Of a stretch of DNA of 64,000 nucleotides, positions 46,262 to 59,600 are shown in pieces. The translations under genes were made by a program, and so were the position numbers. The notes beneath the pieces were generated by a model that did not search any database, was not told the DNA's origin, and was given only the letters and a program-made list of their open reading frames with translations. Numbering within the stretch: the stretch's first letter is position 1; each line of letters opens with the position of its first letter. The stretch is from Monarcha castaneiventris obscurior (lineage: Eukaryota; Chordata; Aves; Passeriformes; Monarchidae), in contig JAMPIT010000481.1 in NCBI GenBank assembly GCA_026261815.1, positions 2,658,501 to 2,722,500 of the forward strand, in the 5' to 3' direction.

Positions 46262-49200
46262 CTTTCACCTCTGGACAGGTCTGACTGCTCATCCTGCAGC
46301 CTCCCCTCCCAGCTCAGTGCAGTTTGCTGAGCCTCTGCATAGGAACAGCCTGACTTTAATCAAGACTATGCAGGAAAAGCCTTTCTTCTCCAAGAAAGCT
46401 TTTAGACATTACAAGTATTCAGGGTTCATTTACAACATTGGGTAATGAAGCAGAGCTAAAAATACCATATGTTCCTCTGACATTGCCCATTCATTGCTAT
46501 AAATGACTGGAATTTCTGTGACTGCAGAACAAAACTTGTTTTATGTTTTTGCTTTTAAGTGAAGCTGTGTATAAAGCTCTTTGCCACTTGAAATATCCCA
46601 GTGTTTTACATAAGAGGATAACAAAGTTTATTTGGAAAAGGCAGCGAAGCCTGCAGCTTGTTTTCCTCTCATTTTCTCACATGAATGAGGAGAGATCTTA
46701 GAATGTGAGATCACAGGAGTGGAACTGGCTGAATTTTCTCCGTTATGAGAAAATACAGTGAGGAATTTATTGAGACTGCCCCCAGAACATCACCTCTGAT
46801 TGGCAATTCAGTGCACTGGATAAGCAGAAGTCTTTTCAATCGGCTTCAAGCCTCCTCTGCAATCTGTGTAAATCTATTTCAACAACGGAATGAGATTATC
46901 AAAGCATGAGAGAGAACTGACACATAGGGCCAGATTGTTTGAAGATGTTTATTTTAAGTCATTTCACATAATCTTATTCACTTTATTTGTTTTTTGAACT
47001 CAGAGAAAGAGAATTATTTTTTCCCTAGTAATTAAAACTATGAAGGCGGGCACACTTGCCTGCACAATAAAAGAACTTATAATATTTTAGCAAGTATTAA
47101 AAAAAGCCCTATAAAAACCCTCAGCTAATTTCTTCCTTTCAAGTGCTGAAATGATCTAATGCTATTAATAGAAGATTCTTTCTCTGTGGAAAATGTATTC
47201 TTCTATTTAAAGCTACTGGGGAAAAGCTTGAAAGAAAAAAAAATTATGATTCCGACATCTGGCTTTCAGTGTAGCCTTCAGATGATGAGTTCAGATAGTG
47301 GCTTTAAAATGCACACATTTATTTGGAAATAAGGCAGGATGATAGACGAGGCATCATTTCCACACACAGTTCTATCCCATGGCTACACCCCTGCTGGAAT
47401 CCCACCCAGCTTGTCCCTTAGTGAAAACTGGAGGATCCCAGATTGACAGCCCTGGAAACCACAGGTTTTCCTTCATGCCCAAAAGCAGGCAGAGCTAAGG
47501 CAGCAGCAGAACCTCCCCAGGTGCTGCTCAGCCAAGCCTGAGGCTGACCCAGATGCTCCAAGATTAGCAGAGCAGGTGTTGCTCTGTCCCCATGATCCCC
47601 CTGCAGAGGTATGAAATTGCTACCAGGGCTGGGATGACATTTCCTGTGGGCAAAGGATGAGAATTCCTGTTGCAGTAAGTCAGCAAACAGAGCACCTCCC
47701 CAGGAGTTTAAAGGGACATTTTATACTGAATAGCTCATGTCCTGCTTCCAGGCACCTGATCCATTAGGCTTTACTTCCTTGACATGTGCTGGCACTTGGT
47801 CATTTTCTCCACACGCCGACCCTGCACCCAGGTGCTGTTCTAGGGATTCACTCCACAGTTATGAGAGTTATGTGCCTTGTGCATTCCTGGTGGGATCATG
47901 CAGAGATCATATTCACAAAAACACAGGGGTATGTTGCCCGAAACATGTGATTCACAATAAACACAGCAAAACCTGAATAGAAGGCTTAAAGCTGAAAATC
48001 AAATATTTCTTTGGATTTTGTTCTTGGTTTAATAAGGAAATGCAGGCAAAATGTTTGTAAAATGAACACTGTGCTAGAGATCTCTAAGTAAGCCAAACCC
48101 AAGTCTATCTCTGCAGCATTTGCATGGCTGTGAGTCTAAAATGGAGAGCTAAGCAGCATTCCCCATTAGCAGAGTGCTGGATGGGAGGAATTACATATTT
48201 CCATGATGTATGCATGGCATGGAATGAGATACAGCAGCTCAGACCCCCTAACACAACTTTTCTTCCACAAGAAGATGTATCTTCTTCCCTTAGAAGATAC
48301 AGACATGCCAAGCAGGTCTAGGTTTACAAACTCTTGGGCTGGTATCCAATAAATTGAGTTTTTGGGTGTTCAGTAACAGATCAAAATGACCACGGTCCCA
48401 CTGGTACAAAGTGCAGATCCAGTAGAAATTCATTCTGACTTCTCAAATTATTTAAAATATATTGATTAGCTCACACTGTTCCTGCAAGCTTTTTGCTGGA
48501 TCAGGTATCATTTCTCTGCACCACTTGCACTTTATGCTGTATCAAGAATTGTCTGTCATCCGCCAGTTGGCATCAATCTGGCATAAAAGCACAGAGCTGG
48601 CATAAAGTGGATCACAGCTCTGGCTGATTTGACAGAAATATGGTTATCTGCCCGTGCCTGATCTGCAGGAAACCTGTGCCTGCTGTTAGAAGCCCTCGTG
48701 CACAGATCTGGTGTCAACATCAGCCTCTGGTACGGCAGCAGAGCCTGGCAGTGCCAGAAGGTGATGGGAAACTAATGGAACATCTCTGCCTGTGCCCCAG
48801 CCCTGAGCTCAGGGTGCCAAAAACGAGACATCACATGGTGGCTCCAGCCCTGTGCACATCCTTCTGCTCAGTGACCTCAGCTCTCAACAGCAGCTCCTGC
48901 CACAAGAGCAGCAAGGAGAGGATTTTCACAGGGCATTGAGCCTGTGCTGTGCAGCTGCAGCCGGCAAGGGGGATGCAGGACAGCTCTGGTTTCAGAGCAA
49001 AACAGACACCCTTCCCTCGTGTTTGCTCTTCTTGGGTTTGGGCTTTGGGCTTTTGGCTTATGCACCCCAAATTCAGCAGCTATCCTGTAGTCTGTACCTG
49101 TATATTACATTTATAGTGTATATAAGCATGCACACAGCATTACATGTTGTATTACGTAACTACATGTTGAAAATCTTAAAAAAAACCATCAAGGAGTCTG

Positions 49201-52200
49201 CTGATAACATGGATTTGATTATAAAACAGCTGCTTCTCATGGAGGTCAGAGTGAGAGAGGGTTTGGGAGCTTGATTTTAGGGTGGCACAGTTAGCACCAG
49301 AGATCTTGCAAACCCAGCCCAGCTCCCCAGCAGAAGCCAGTGCTCAGCCTGCCTCGCTCAGCCAGGCTGCTCCTAACCCTTCCTCAATAATGCATCTCAT
49401 TCATCCGAGGAGCATGTGTGATGACTTTCAAATAAAACAAGATAAGGCATGAGTTAGAAGTTAGATTTTGGCATCTGTTACAGTGCTGTCTTACACGTTC
49501 ATATTTATAATGCTCCAGTGCCTAAATGCACAGTGAAAGGGTTGTAAACAAGAGTTAACTGCAGCTCCCATTAAAGGCTTCTTTAGGTCCTCTCATCTCT
49601 CCTGCTATTTGTTTCCTCTGATTCTTTTGTTTCCTTTTTTTTTGTTTTGTTTTATTTCCCCACCCCTGGCCCCCACGGCTGGCAGAAGGGCAAAGGGAGA
49701 AGGGCAGTGCTACTTTGTATTTAGGCAACATTAAAAGTGAAAAGCTTTGACATCTCCCAAGCCAAAACTGGCAACGCCAGCTGAAAAAATCCAAATGTTC
49801 CTGTTCCAAACTGCAAACTTTTCTTATTTGTTGAAAACATTCCAGGATATACTGAGCCAGCCTGAAGGCAGGTTTAACTTATGTTTTGACCATTTAAGAA
49901 AGAAAACAACTGTCTTCTTCCATGATGCTCTTTGGCACTCAGCAAATAAATTTTACCATGGCGACTGTAAAGCCACTTGAGGCACAAATTCTTCATTAGA
50001 GTGGTCCTCGACATCTTGTTGTACAAACTAACCTGGGCACTCTACAGTCATTAAGAATAAAAAACCCCCATGAAGTAGCTGAGTATCATGTATTAGTGTC
50101 ATGTTTTCCAGTTGTTACTTCAACATAACAGCTGAGTCTTACATAATCCTGTTTTGTAATTATATACCCAAGTGCTTTTCAGAGGAGGAAAGCTAAAATG
50201 TGTAGTGGGACCTGAGTCAGGTTGTTCCAGTGCTGGAAAGAGAAACTTCACCTCTGAATATTGTTCCAGAACTCTGCCTTTTAGCTTCTTTAGCTGAATC
50301 CTGGAGCCAGCAAATTCTGAGTGGAAGTTCCCCAGAACTGCCCTGTGATATGATACCTTATCTTGCTCTGAACGTGGTAGAATTCAGAGCCTGTGAAGGT
50401 GCACAAATGGATAATGTAAGTGTATTTTCTTACCCAACCTGAACGCTGTGCAGAATGACTGCACTGACCGCCACAGAAAAATATTTCCAGTGCTTGTAGT
50501 GTGCAGCTGTACACGAAGTGTGTGCACATTTAGACCTAATTTGAGCTAGAGCTGCCACAGCTGGAGGTATGAATCATGTAATGGCTGTGGGTTTGGGCTC
50601 TTGTGATGTGTAACCACCGAGCTCCACGAGCAAAGGCAGGGATTGCCAATCCATGCCTTTCTGCAGGCTCAGTTAATCACCCCCTCCTTGACACGGTGCC
50701 CTCACGTTCAGCACAGACAGAAGGACAGCACGGGGCTCACAATTTCCACAATGAGACCTCGCTGCACAAGCAGAATTTCTTGCCATGATTCGTCTCAAAA
50801 TAGATTAATCTTTGTAGAAAATGAGAGCAGAGGCTAATGAGGGTTGAGGCACAGATGGGATGGCACCGGCAGCTACTTCCTACAAACACAGCAAAGTAAT
50901 AGTTTCTAGCATGATATTTAATATAACCAAGCCCTTGCAGGATGCACAGCTACAGGGGACTTCAGTCTGAAGTCAAATCTGATGCTGACTGGCTTTCTTC
51001 AGTGAAATACTACACCAGGTCTCCTTATGTCACCTTATCAATTTAATCACACTTTTAATGAGCAGAAATATAAAAAGTTAACAGTTCCCTTCTCTTCTTA
51101 ACAATACTAATTTTCTTTTTATGCTGTTTACTTTGAATAACCAGAGTTCCTTTTTAGACCCCTGTTCAAGATTTCATTCGAAGAATTTCACGAGCATTTT
51201 TGAAATGCTGTTTTGAATCTCCAGTGATGTTCAGTGCAAATTTCCTGGGATTTTCTCCCCTCTCAAACTGGGCTCTGTCTTTCAGAGTGGGGGAAGAGCT
51301 GTTTCATGGTTTGCTTATGAATCCAGCTCCATTCCCAACTGAGAGAGAAGTGAGAACTCTGTAGACCAGGACAGAGGTGAACTGTGAGTGATTTCTGTAT
51401 TAGCCCCCTATCTGTAGAAGGTCCATAAAAATCCAAATGTTATTCAGGGGTGTGTCACTTTGTTATGAATTCTGAATAAAGAATCATGAACTACTCCAAA
51501 AAAAGTAGCCCAGTGGGATAAGCATCAAACAGTGTTTTCAGCAGTTATGGAATGACAGATATATTTGTGTCTTGATACATGTGCAACTAACAGTAACTGG
51601 CATTGATAATGTTATTTGGGAAGTTGCTGTGCAATTTTATGCTCAGAAGAAAATAATCTGATGTGTCATTTGGCATAAATTGCCTCCTCTGGATTTGCAG
51701 ATCACTGCAGTTGCTGTCCCATTTTAATTGGGTTTTACTGTGCTAATTTCTCTGGATTATTGCACTTATCACCTTCCAGATGATTGTTTTATGCTGCATT
51801 GAAAAGGAATTATTACCTATCTCTCATTTTCCGGAGACAAATAAGAAAAACTGGGTAAAGTTCTCATTCTCTCAAAAGGGAGGTGACAGGATCCTGCTGT
51901 TTTTCTCTGCTTTGGACAATATTTTTTGCTGGCTTCCAGTGGCAGTGCAGGTGTAACAGGCCAGGGAGAGTCTCCGTGGGGCACTGTGCTTGTGCCAGAA
52001 AATAGACCCAGTTTTATTTCTCTGGCACTGAAAACAATGGAGAAAACTTTTGACCTGCAGACACGGGGAGAGCAACAGTCTTTTGGCTTTATGACCATTG
52101 CCAGGTGTGTGAATTACAACATCCCCTTGAAAATTGTATATATCCCCTCTCTTTTTGTTTTTTTTTTTATTTTTACAGTAGGAGAGGGGCAAGGGAATAG

Positions 52201-55200
52201 GATGGATCTCCTTGCAAGGCCCTCTGGTTTTTGAACCAGTAGAGTGCATGTGGGTCAAATTTTCAAGGCTTATTTCCCAAAAGTGAAAATCAGAAATTTG
52301 CATTATGAAAGTTTCTGATATTGGATATATTTGTCCATTTTCCCAAGTGCTGCTTAGGTAGTGGTGCCTGGTGATCATGCCTGGATAATCCTGCAATAGA
52401 CTGAGATCTAATTTTGGCAAAAAACGTAGTGCTGCAAAAATAACATTAGGGTCGGATAGCTCAGTTTTCTGTGAGTGACAGAGCTTATTTCTTCTTGAAG
52501 AACATTAATAGATTTTGCAGATAGACAATAGAAATCAATTAAATTTTCTGGCCCACATGGTTATTCTGCAGAGCTTGGTAAAGTGAGTCATAAGGGCTCA
52601 ATAGCCCATGGTTTAATTTAAGTTACATGACTTCTGAGAAAATCTTGAAATTTTTGGGGAGGGAGATGAACTTTCTGCAGAAAGATTTAAAGAACAAGGA
52701 AGGACCAGGGAATAAATCTGAAGGAATTTGGTGCACAAAGCTGGAGAAAGTTGGCACAAGCAGCCTCAATGGAAGACAGGATGGAGAGACCCATCCTTCA
52801 TGTGTAATAATCCTGACCTTTGCTTTAGTTTTAAAGTAATACTTGGTAGCCAAATTATAGGAAATAGATTAACCAGGAGCAGAAGGTTGAGAGAGGGCTG
52901 GCTGCATTAAACATTGCAATAACTGTCAGATTTGACACGTGTGGCATTTTCCTCTTCAACCACTGCACAAGGGGTGAAGTCAGGAATTTGCTGTACAATT
53001 ACCAAATCGTGGGATATTCAAACAAATCAGTGCTTTCATCAGCTTCTACCATTTCGTCACATTTCTTCTGAAATTGATTTTATATTGTAGGCCCATATAT
53101 CCCCTGAAATACATTTCTCTGCATATGTGGAGCATGAAAAATTAATCCATTAACAGGTATTCTTTAACTAGGTCTTGAGAGTGCTGTGAGCCTGAATTAT
53201 GCTGCATTTTCCAGTATCTTTTTAATTTTGCATGTTCTAGACAAAAAAACTGTTTCCTTTAAAAATTGTTGCTCTCTTCTCTGTAATGGTGACAGGAGGG
53301 GAAGAGGATATTGAAAAGTTCCTCATTAGCATAAATAAATTAAAGCCCCCACTTCAGAGAAGCCAAGAGGAATGAAGCTCCATTAAATGTTTTAAGAGGA
53401 AGCTGGAGGCAGAAATGACCAAAATGAAGCTCCCCAGTCTAAATATATTAGCAACTCTTTCCACACTTGGATTTTTAAATGTCACATAATCTATTAAAAC
53501 TGAAACATCTTTGAAGGTAGCGCAGTTAGAGCAGGGATTGTGGTACCACGTATTTAAATAATGGAATATCACATTTGCAGTTTTTAAACCTGTATTTGCA
53601 GGTTGAAATTCAGCTTTCTGTTTATAGGGCCAGTCTCATATTTCTGTCTCTCCCCAGGCTCCTCCTCTCTTTATCATCCCTTTCTCTGCTGCCTGATGAT
53701 GCCTCATTGTGCAGGATTTCAAAGATTTGCAAAAATTTCACAGCAGTAATCCTGTCATGCAGCCAGGGATGTATGTACACTATTTATACACTGATACAGT
53801 TCCACGTGCTGCACAATAGCAAGTTCATGATTAATCAGGTATTTTATTAGAGAGCTTCACACACAGCGTTGTCAGCTCAGGATTCAACCCCAAGTTTTAT
53901 GGTATTTATACTTCAGTATATGGGTTTTTTCAGGCAGATATCCATGAATCGGACACTGTTTACATTTTTTATGTCACTTTTCACAAAGACTCTCTTGTGC
54001 ATGGGCCAAGATTTCCCAAACCTGGAAGATCTGTTGATTTTTTTCTTTGTATACTCCTACCACTGACTTGCCTGGTGGCCTTGAGCAACCTTTTCCTTCC
54101 CTCTGGGCTTCATTTATCCTCTTTGAGTAAAAGGGATACAAGAAATTTAATTTACTTTGAAAGGTATGATTACCACTCACAATGTCCACTGGAGTCTTGG
54201 GACATGGATGGATGTGTGTTTAATGGAGAGGACACTCCTGGCAGTGGCTTTGGCAGGAGGATCCTTCCCTGTGGCAGCAGCACCATTTCAGTGCTAGGGA
54301 GAGGGAAATGAGAAACACACCCAGAGTTTCTGCAGTGATCCTGCTCCATTCATCCCAGCAAACTTTAATTTTTGAAAACCAACCTTTTCCCTGCGGTATC
54401 TCCTCAATTTTTCCACTGCTGTTCATTGTATTTTATGACAGTTTTATCTTGAGTTATGGGCATATTTTTCACCTGGGTTTCAAACACAGTATGTTTTTAT
54501 CAGCTTAAAGGCATCTTGATTTTTGGACTGTTTATTTTAGGGTTTTCTTTTTTTCCTGATCTCCTCATTTTTACTTGGTCCCTTTTGGGGAAATTAAGCA
54601 CCTGGATGCACTGGGCCTCCTATCCCCCCAAAATAGAACTGGATTTTGGCTCTTACTCCTTCAACACTTTTGAACTGAGCCCTGAGCACCACTCCAGATG
54701 AAATTCAGAATTCATTTCTTGTGAGTCCTGAAACTGTTTGACAAAGCAGTTGGTTTACTGTGTCCAGAATTATTTATCCCTCTTGTCCTGAAAAGAGAGT
54801 TATCCAGGCTATATTAGGGAAATCTTCTGCTTATTACTACTCTGAAATTTACAGCTTTTCCTTAGAATCTTTTTTTTTTTCATTGAAAATTCCAAAGCCC
54901 CATTTCAGTCTCTTTTATCCACTTGACATATTTTTTTTCACAGAGATGGTTTTGCAAATATTAACAACCTCTGTAAACAAGACCAAACCACACAGGGGAA
55001 GCTCCTCCTTAACCTGGTCCCTGAAGAGCCATTTGGAACAAATGGCTTTGCATAATACAGCTTTTTCTAATTAGCATCTCTGGCAATAAGCCACTTGGGT
55101 ATATTTGATATGCTTTTATCTTAAGATTAAATTTACATTTGCTGCTAGGTAGCTCTGACATCTTCATTCTTGTTTTAGATCTCTGTCATAACACGATTAT

Positions 55201-58200
55201 TGTGTGATCACTACTCACAGCAAAGCAGCCCCTGTTTGTAAATGGCTGTGGTTCATCCACACTGATGGGCTCTGCAGTCCTGCCAAGTAAGAATTTTGGG
55301 GGTGTTTTTTGCAACTTGGCTCTTGGAATTCAAAAAATATTGTTGTAAAAGCTGCAGGGCAGGTTTAGGGTCTTTTTGGAGCCATATAACAATCCCAAGA
55401 AATAAGATGGAAAAACAACCAAGAAAATAATGGATAAATAAGAATGATTTTTCTGAAGAAATTGCAATTTAAGTATTCTAAAGGAGGTTAGTCCAGCTTT
55501 ACAGGCAGACCACGGCACAGATTTTAATGAATTTTCCGAAGTTTTGAAGAACTGAATAAAGAACTGATCCTTTCCTTAGTCCAGTTTCCTAACCACTGAA
55601 CTTTTTCCTACCACAGAGAACTAAGCACTTTCAAATATAATTTTTCAAGGGCAGATTCACTATCAGTGCTATAAATTGTTCCAGCTCTTACGAAATCTGT
55701 TGATCTATTACTGATTATATCAACTGAGGATCTGCCACAGGACTCTCCAGTACAAAATAAGTTAAGCAATATAAATCAAATGAAAGTGCTTTCGTAAATG
55801 TTAGAAATATTAACAAAATTTCTTGTGCCACAAAAAAATCCATAACTTTAAAAAACTTTATGTTTAAATAGAATATTTTTTTCAATGCTTGGAAACAATG
55901 AAAAAGTTCTCAGGTCACAGTAGGAAATGTGTAAATCAGATCAGTCATTCATCTAATTTAATTTTAAGAATTAAACCTAACAGTTTAGGTTCCCTACAGC
56001 TGCTTTAGTGAGAGTCTTTATTGTAAAGTGCCAAAAAGGATGGAAAATACCCCACCATGCAAAGTTACCTCTCCTAGACATCACTTTCTGAGATTAGAAA
56101 CAGAAAAATCCAACTGGAATGCAAAGGTAAAGTGACAGCTACAAATCAAACAGGAATCTAATTCTGTTCACCACATGGGCCTTTGGGATTTTCATACTTT
56201 GTGTGCTTAATCAGGTTTCATGTGATGGCCATTCATTAAGGAAAACATTCCTATTTCCCCAGGTAAATAAATAGATTTCTTTCTCCAAGCAGCTTTGTAC
56301 TCCACTCTTGCTTTACCACAGGAGCCTGTTAAGTGTTCAGGTCAAAACCACAGAGCAGGAGGATACTAATGCAGAACTGGAAATCCTTTACTTGTTCTCC
56401 TTTGAGGTTTGTTCACCTCAAACACCACCAGGAGAGCGAGGAAAAGTGCTCCAGTAACACAAGTCTGAAGTTGTACTGGGCCCTTTTTACTAAGACCATG
56501 CTGCAATAAATACCATAATGCCACCCCATGAGGTCTACAATAAATCCACTCATTTTGAACCCACCAAAAACTACATCAATCACATTCTGTTAGCCCAGGG
56601 TTGCTTTATAATTGCAAAATGGTGCCAGATTTCCAGCAGAAACAAGGGCTTGGTGGTGGACAAGATCTGAGATCCATAAATTAATCAAGTATCATTTACC
56701 AGCTCATAATATCAATCATCATACAGCATTCATAGCATGGTCTTCTAACATTTAATGCTTACAGCATGGCCATTAATGATTATTATGGTAGATTATGATG
56801 AAGAAATTACACATTATAGATTCATTTTATTGACTAACACTAAAAATCCAATGGCAAAAAAATGTATCGTTCATTTCAATGGAGATTAAAATAGTTTTCC
56901 TAGGTTCCCTTTAAAAAGAGACACTGAAAATCTCCCTAATCCTTCAATCTGTATAATATAACTTCTTTTTTAAAGGGTTGTCTTAATCTGGGTTATTTCA
57001 GGGCTACACTTCACAACACTGCCTCAGAAACCATTGAGGGGGCAAAACTGAGGACAAGGAGCTGAGTGCAGGATGATGGAACACAAGTGGGAAAGGAAAC
57101 AAATAGCTGAAGGCAGAACAACTTCTGAATTGGCTTTGCCTTCAAAGCATGTCCTAAAACTCTGTCCCAGGCTTAGAATTAAGAGAAGCAAAATTGTGCC
57201 TCGGAATGGTGAAGTGTAGGATTAGAAATGTGAAAGAGAGAAAGATGTGGAGCCAGAATTTTAAGAGAGACAAAACTCAGCTGGAGAGATCTAAGGGGAA
57301 TGAAAAAAGATGAATTCAAAGCACACTGTCCTCCAGAGCCTCAAATGAAGTCCAAGATTTCAGACATTGTTTCTCTACTGGGAAATACCTGATGGGTGCT
57401 GGTAGAGGTTCCACCTTCATTCCCACCTGCTGGCTCAGTTTGTCACTCTCTGCAGGACCTCTGCTGCCTGAAGAGCTGCAGACAGAACACTGGTGCTGAA
57501 CTCTGTGGCAGAAGGTCTGGGGCTGGTTTAATTGATATTCTGAAGTCTTTACTAGAGCTCTCACATGCCTGCTGTTAGCTACATAATCTTATGCAATATT
57601 CTATTGTCATTCTCTGAGAAATTGTATGGTGGCTTGATGCAAAAGTTGTGCATGGGTCAGGGAACTGTGGGAAAAGAAAGATGGAGAAGACCTTGGAGAA
57701 CTGGGTTCTGTCTCCTACCCCTGCCAGACTGCCGGGGGGGCAAAGTAAATAATTTAAACATAGTACAGCTGACATGTAAATCTTCAGGTAGCTGGGAATC
57801 CACAAGAGAATTTAGTAAGACATTATTCTCTAAGCATGTAAAGTGCTGCCTTATCTACTGGGTCTGGAAAATCACAGTGTACACTTCTCAAGTAAGGCAG
57901 TCAAAATTAGCATTTTTAAATCTCTCTCTGATGCTCTGCACACCCCTCAAGTGTGTAAGGTGGGCACTCCAGCCCCACACTACTCAGAGCTTTTGTGCAG
58001 CACGTACTGAAGTGACAGGCACTACATAAAAGCTTCTGAATCTATCAATAACTTCTGCCCTCACAGATTACTGGAGAAAAAGGTGTGTGATGTGCACTTT
58101 AAGGCTGCATCACAATGCATATGCACAAGGAACCAAGTGAAGATTGCAGAGGCAACCATAATTCTGCCACTTCCTAAGTTTTTAGTGCCTGCCTTTAAAA

Positions 58201-59438
58201 CCTCAATAATGTGCTTTTAACATAGCAGCTTTCTGGTATATAACGTGATTATCTGAAATTACGTATATATTTTCACAGTATCTGGAGAACATTTTGTTTT
58301 GTGCTTTAGAAGGATCCTGAAAATAATCGTTATTTAACTAAAACATCTTTGGCTTTCTTTTCACTTTGCTTTTGTGTGGAAGCCACAGAACAGCTTTTCA
58401 CATACCAGATGAATAATGTGTAGGAAGAGTGAGAGAGGAAGGGAACTGATGGCTTCTTTTTAAGTATGTGAATTTAATTTCACCAGGCACTTTATTTTAA
58501 TCATAATGCAGATCCAAATTTATAGGGGGGAAAAAAGAATCTTCTGAATGCTCCTGTATGTTGGCTCATATACATTACTGAAAAAGTCCATATTCTGTAA
58601 AATAATCCATTTCTTTCTGAGTTTTTCAACTGTAGCTTGAAAATGAATATACATTGATATCTAAAGTACTAGGTAGCATAAAAACATTCTGCATCTTCAA
58701 ACTACAGCAAAATGCAGTCAGAGGCTTGCTGGACAACTGTTAGATTACCTGACCAGATTTAGAGGTTTCACAGACAGAAATTTTCTTGCACTGTTAGATT
58801 TTTTTAGCAAAACTCTTTTCCTCATCAGTGCCAAGAGGAAAGAAACGAGCTATCCAGCACACGCCTCAACTCTAAAGTATTATGGCACTTGCAGTGAGAA
58901 AAACAACTTGTTTCCTGCCCCCATTCCCTCCAGCTTCTCTGCAACATAACTGCAGACATAAATCCCTCTCCCTATTGGAAAAGTGTATCTATTGATCCTG
59001 AAATAAGCACGTGGAACAGTTATGCAGTTGATCTGCCAGCAACATCCCTGGTTCCCAGTTTGGGAAGAACACGTTCCTGGTTATGAAATGGATAATTTCA
59101 GAGCCCAAAGTATGAAAGAACAATCCTACTTGCTTAGGTAAAAGAGAGCCAATGGAATTTTTTCCTCTATTCCTAATGATCACAGAGTTAACACATTCTT
59201 GCATATTTTATCACAAGCAAAACATCCTAGGAGTCCTAATTCCTTCATGTTAAAAGCTCGCAGCATTCCCTCAACATAGAATCTCAGAAATATTTTTAAA
59301 ATAGCCGAAGCTTTAACGTCCACTCACCTCAGCTAAAACTCCCAGTAAACAGATCAGTTTAAGGAAATAAGATAACTGTAGCAGGAAGGAAGTATTTACC
59401 CATCTTTCTATTCATTTCTTTTGTCCCTTGCTACTCAC

Positions 59439-59600
59439 CTCCGAGTGCTGCTGTTGCTCGGAGCACCCAGAAGGCAGCAGCTCAATCCGAGGAAGAAAAA
59501 GGTTATTTCCTTTCACCCTCTGTTACTGCTCTCCCTTCAAACTCCTTCACTTTCTCTTTTCGAGGTGCACAGGAGCACAAGGATGGACCCTTTGGGCTCT
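59439..59600 (-). other. Possible noncoding first exon of PHACTR3 (speculative)
   Basis: On the minus strand a strong donor, CGGAG followed by GTGAGT, occurs at 59439/59438. Just upstream is a small patch with more CpG dinucleotides than the surrounding AT-rich DNA (about 59440-59760). This would suit a 5' untranslated exon splicing to the PHACTR3 exon at 34462, giving a protein that starts at the ATG at 34457. The 5' boundary given is arbitrary. The evidence is only a donor site and base composition. Confidence 0.2.
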
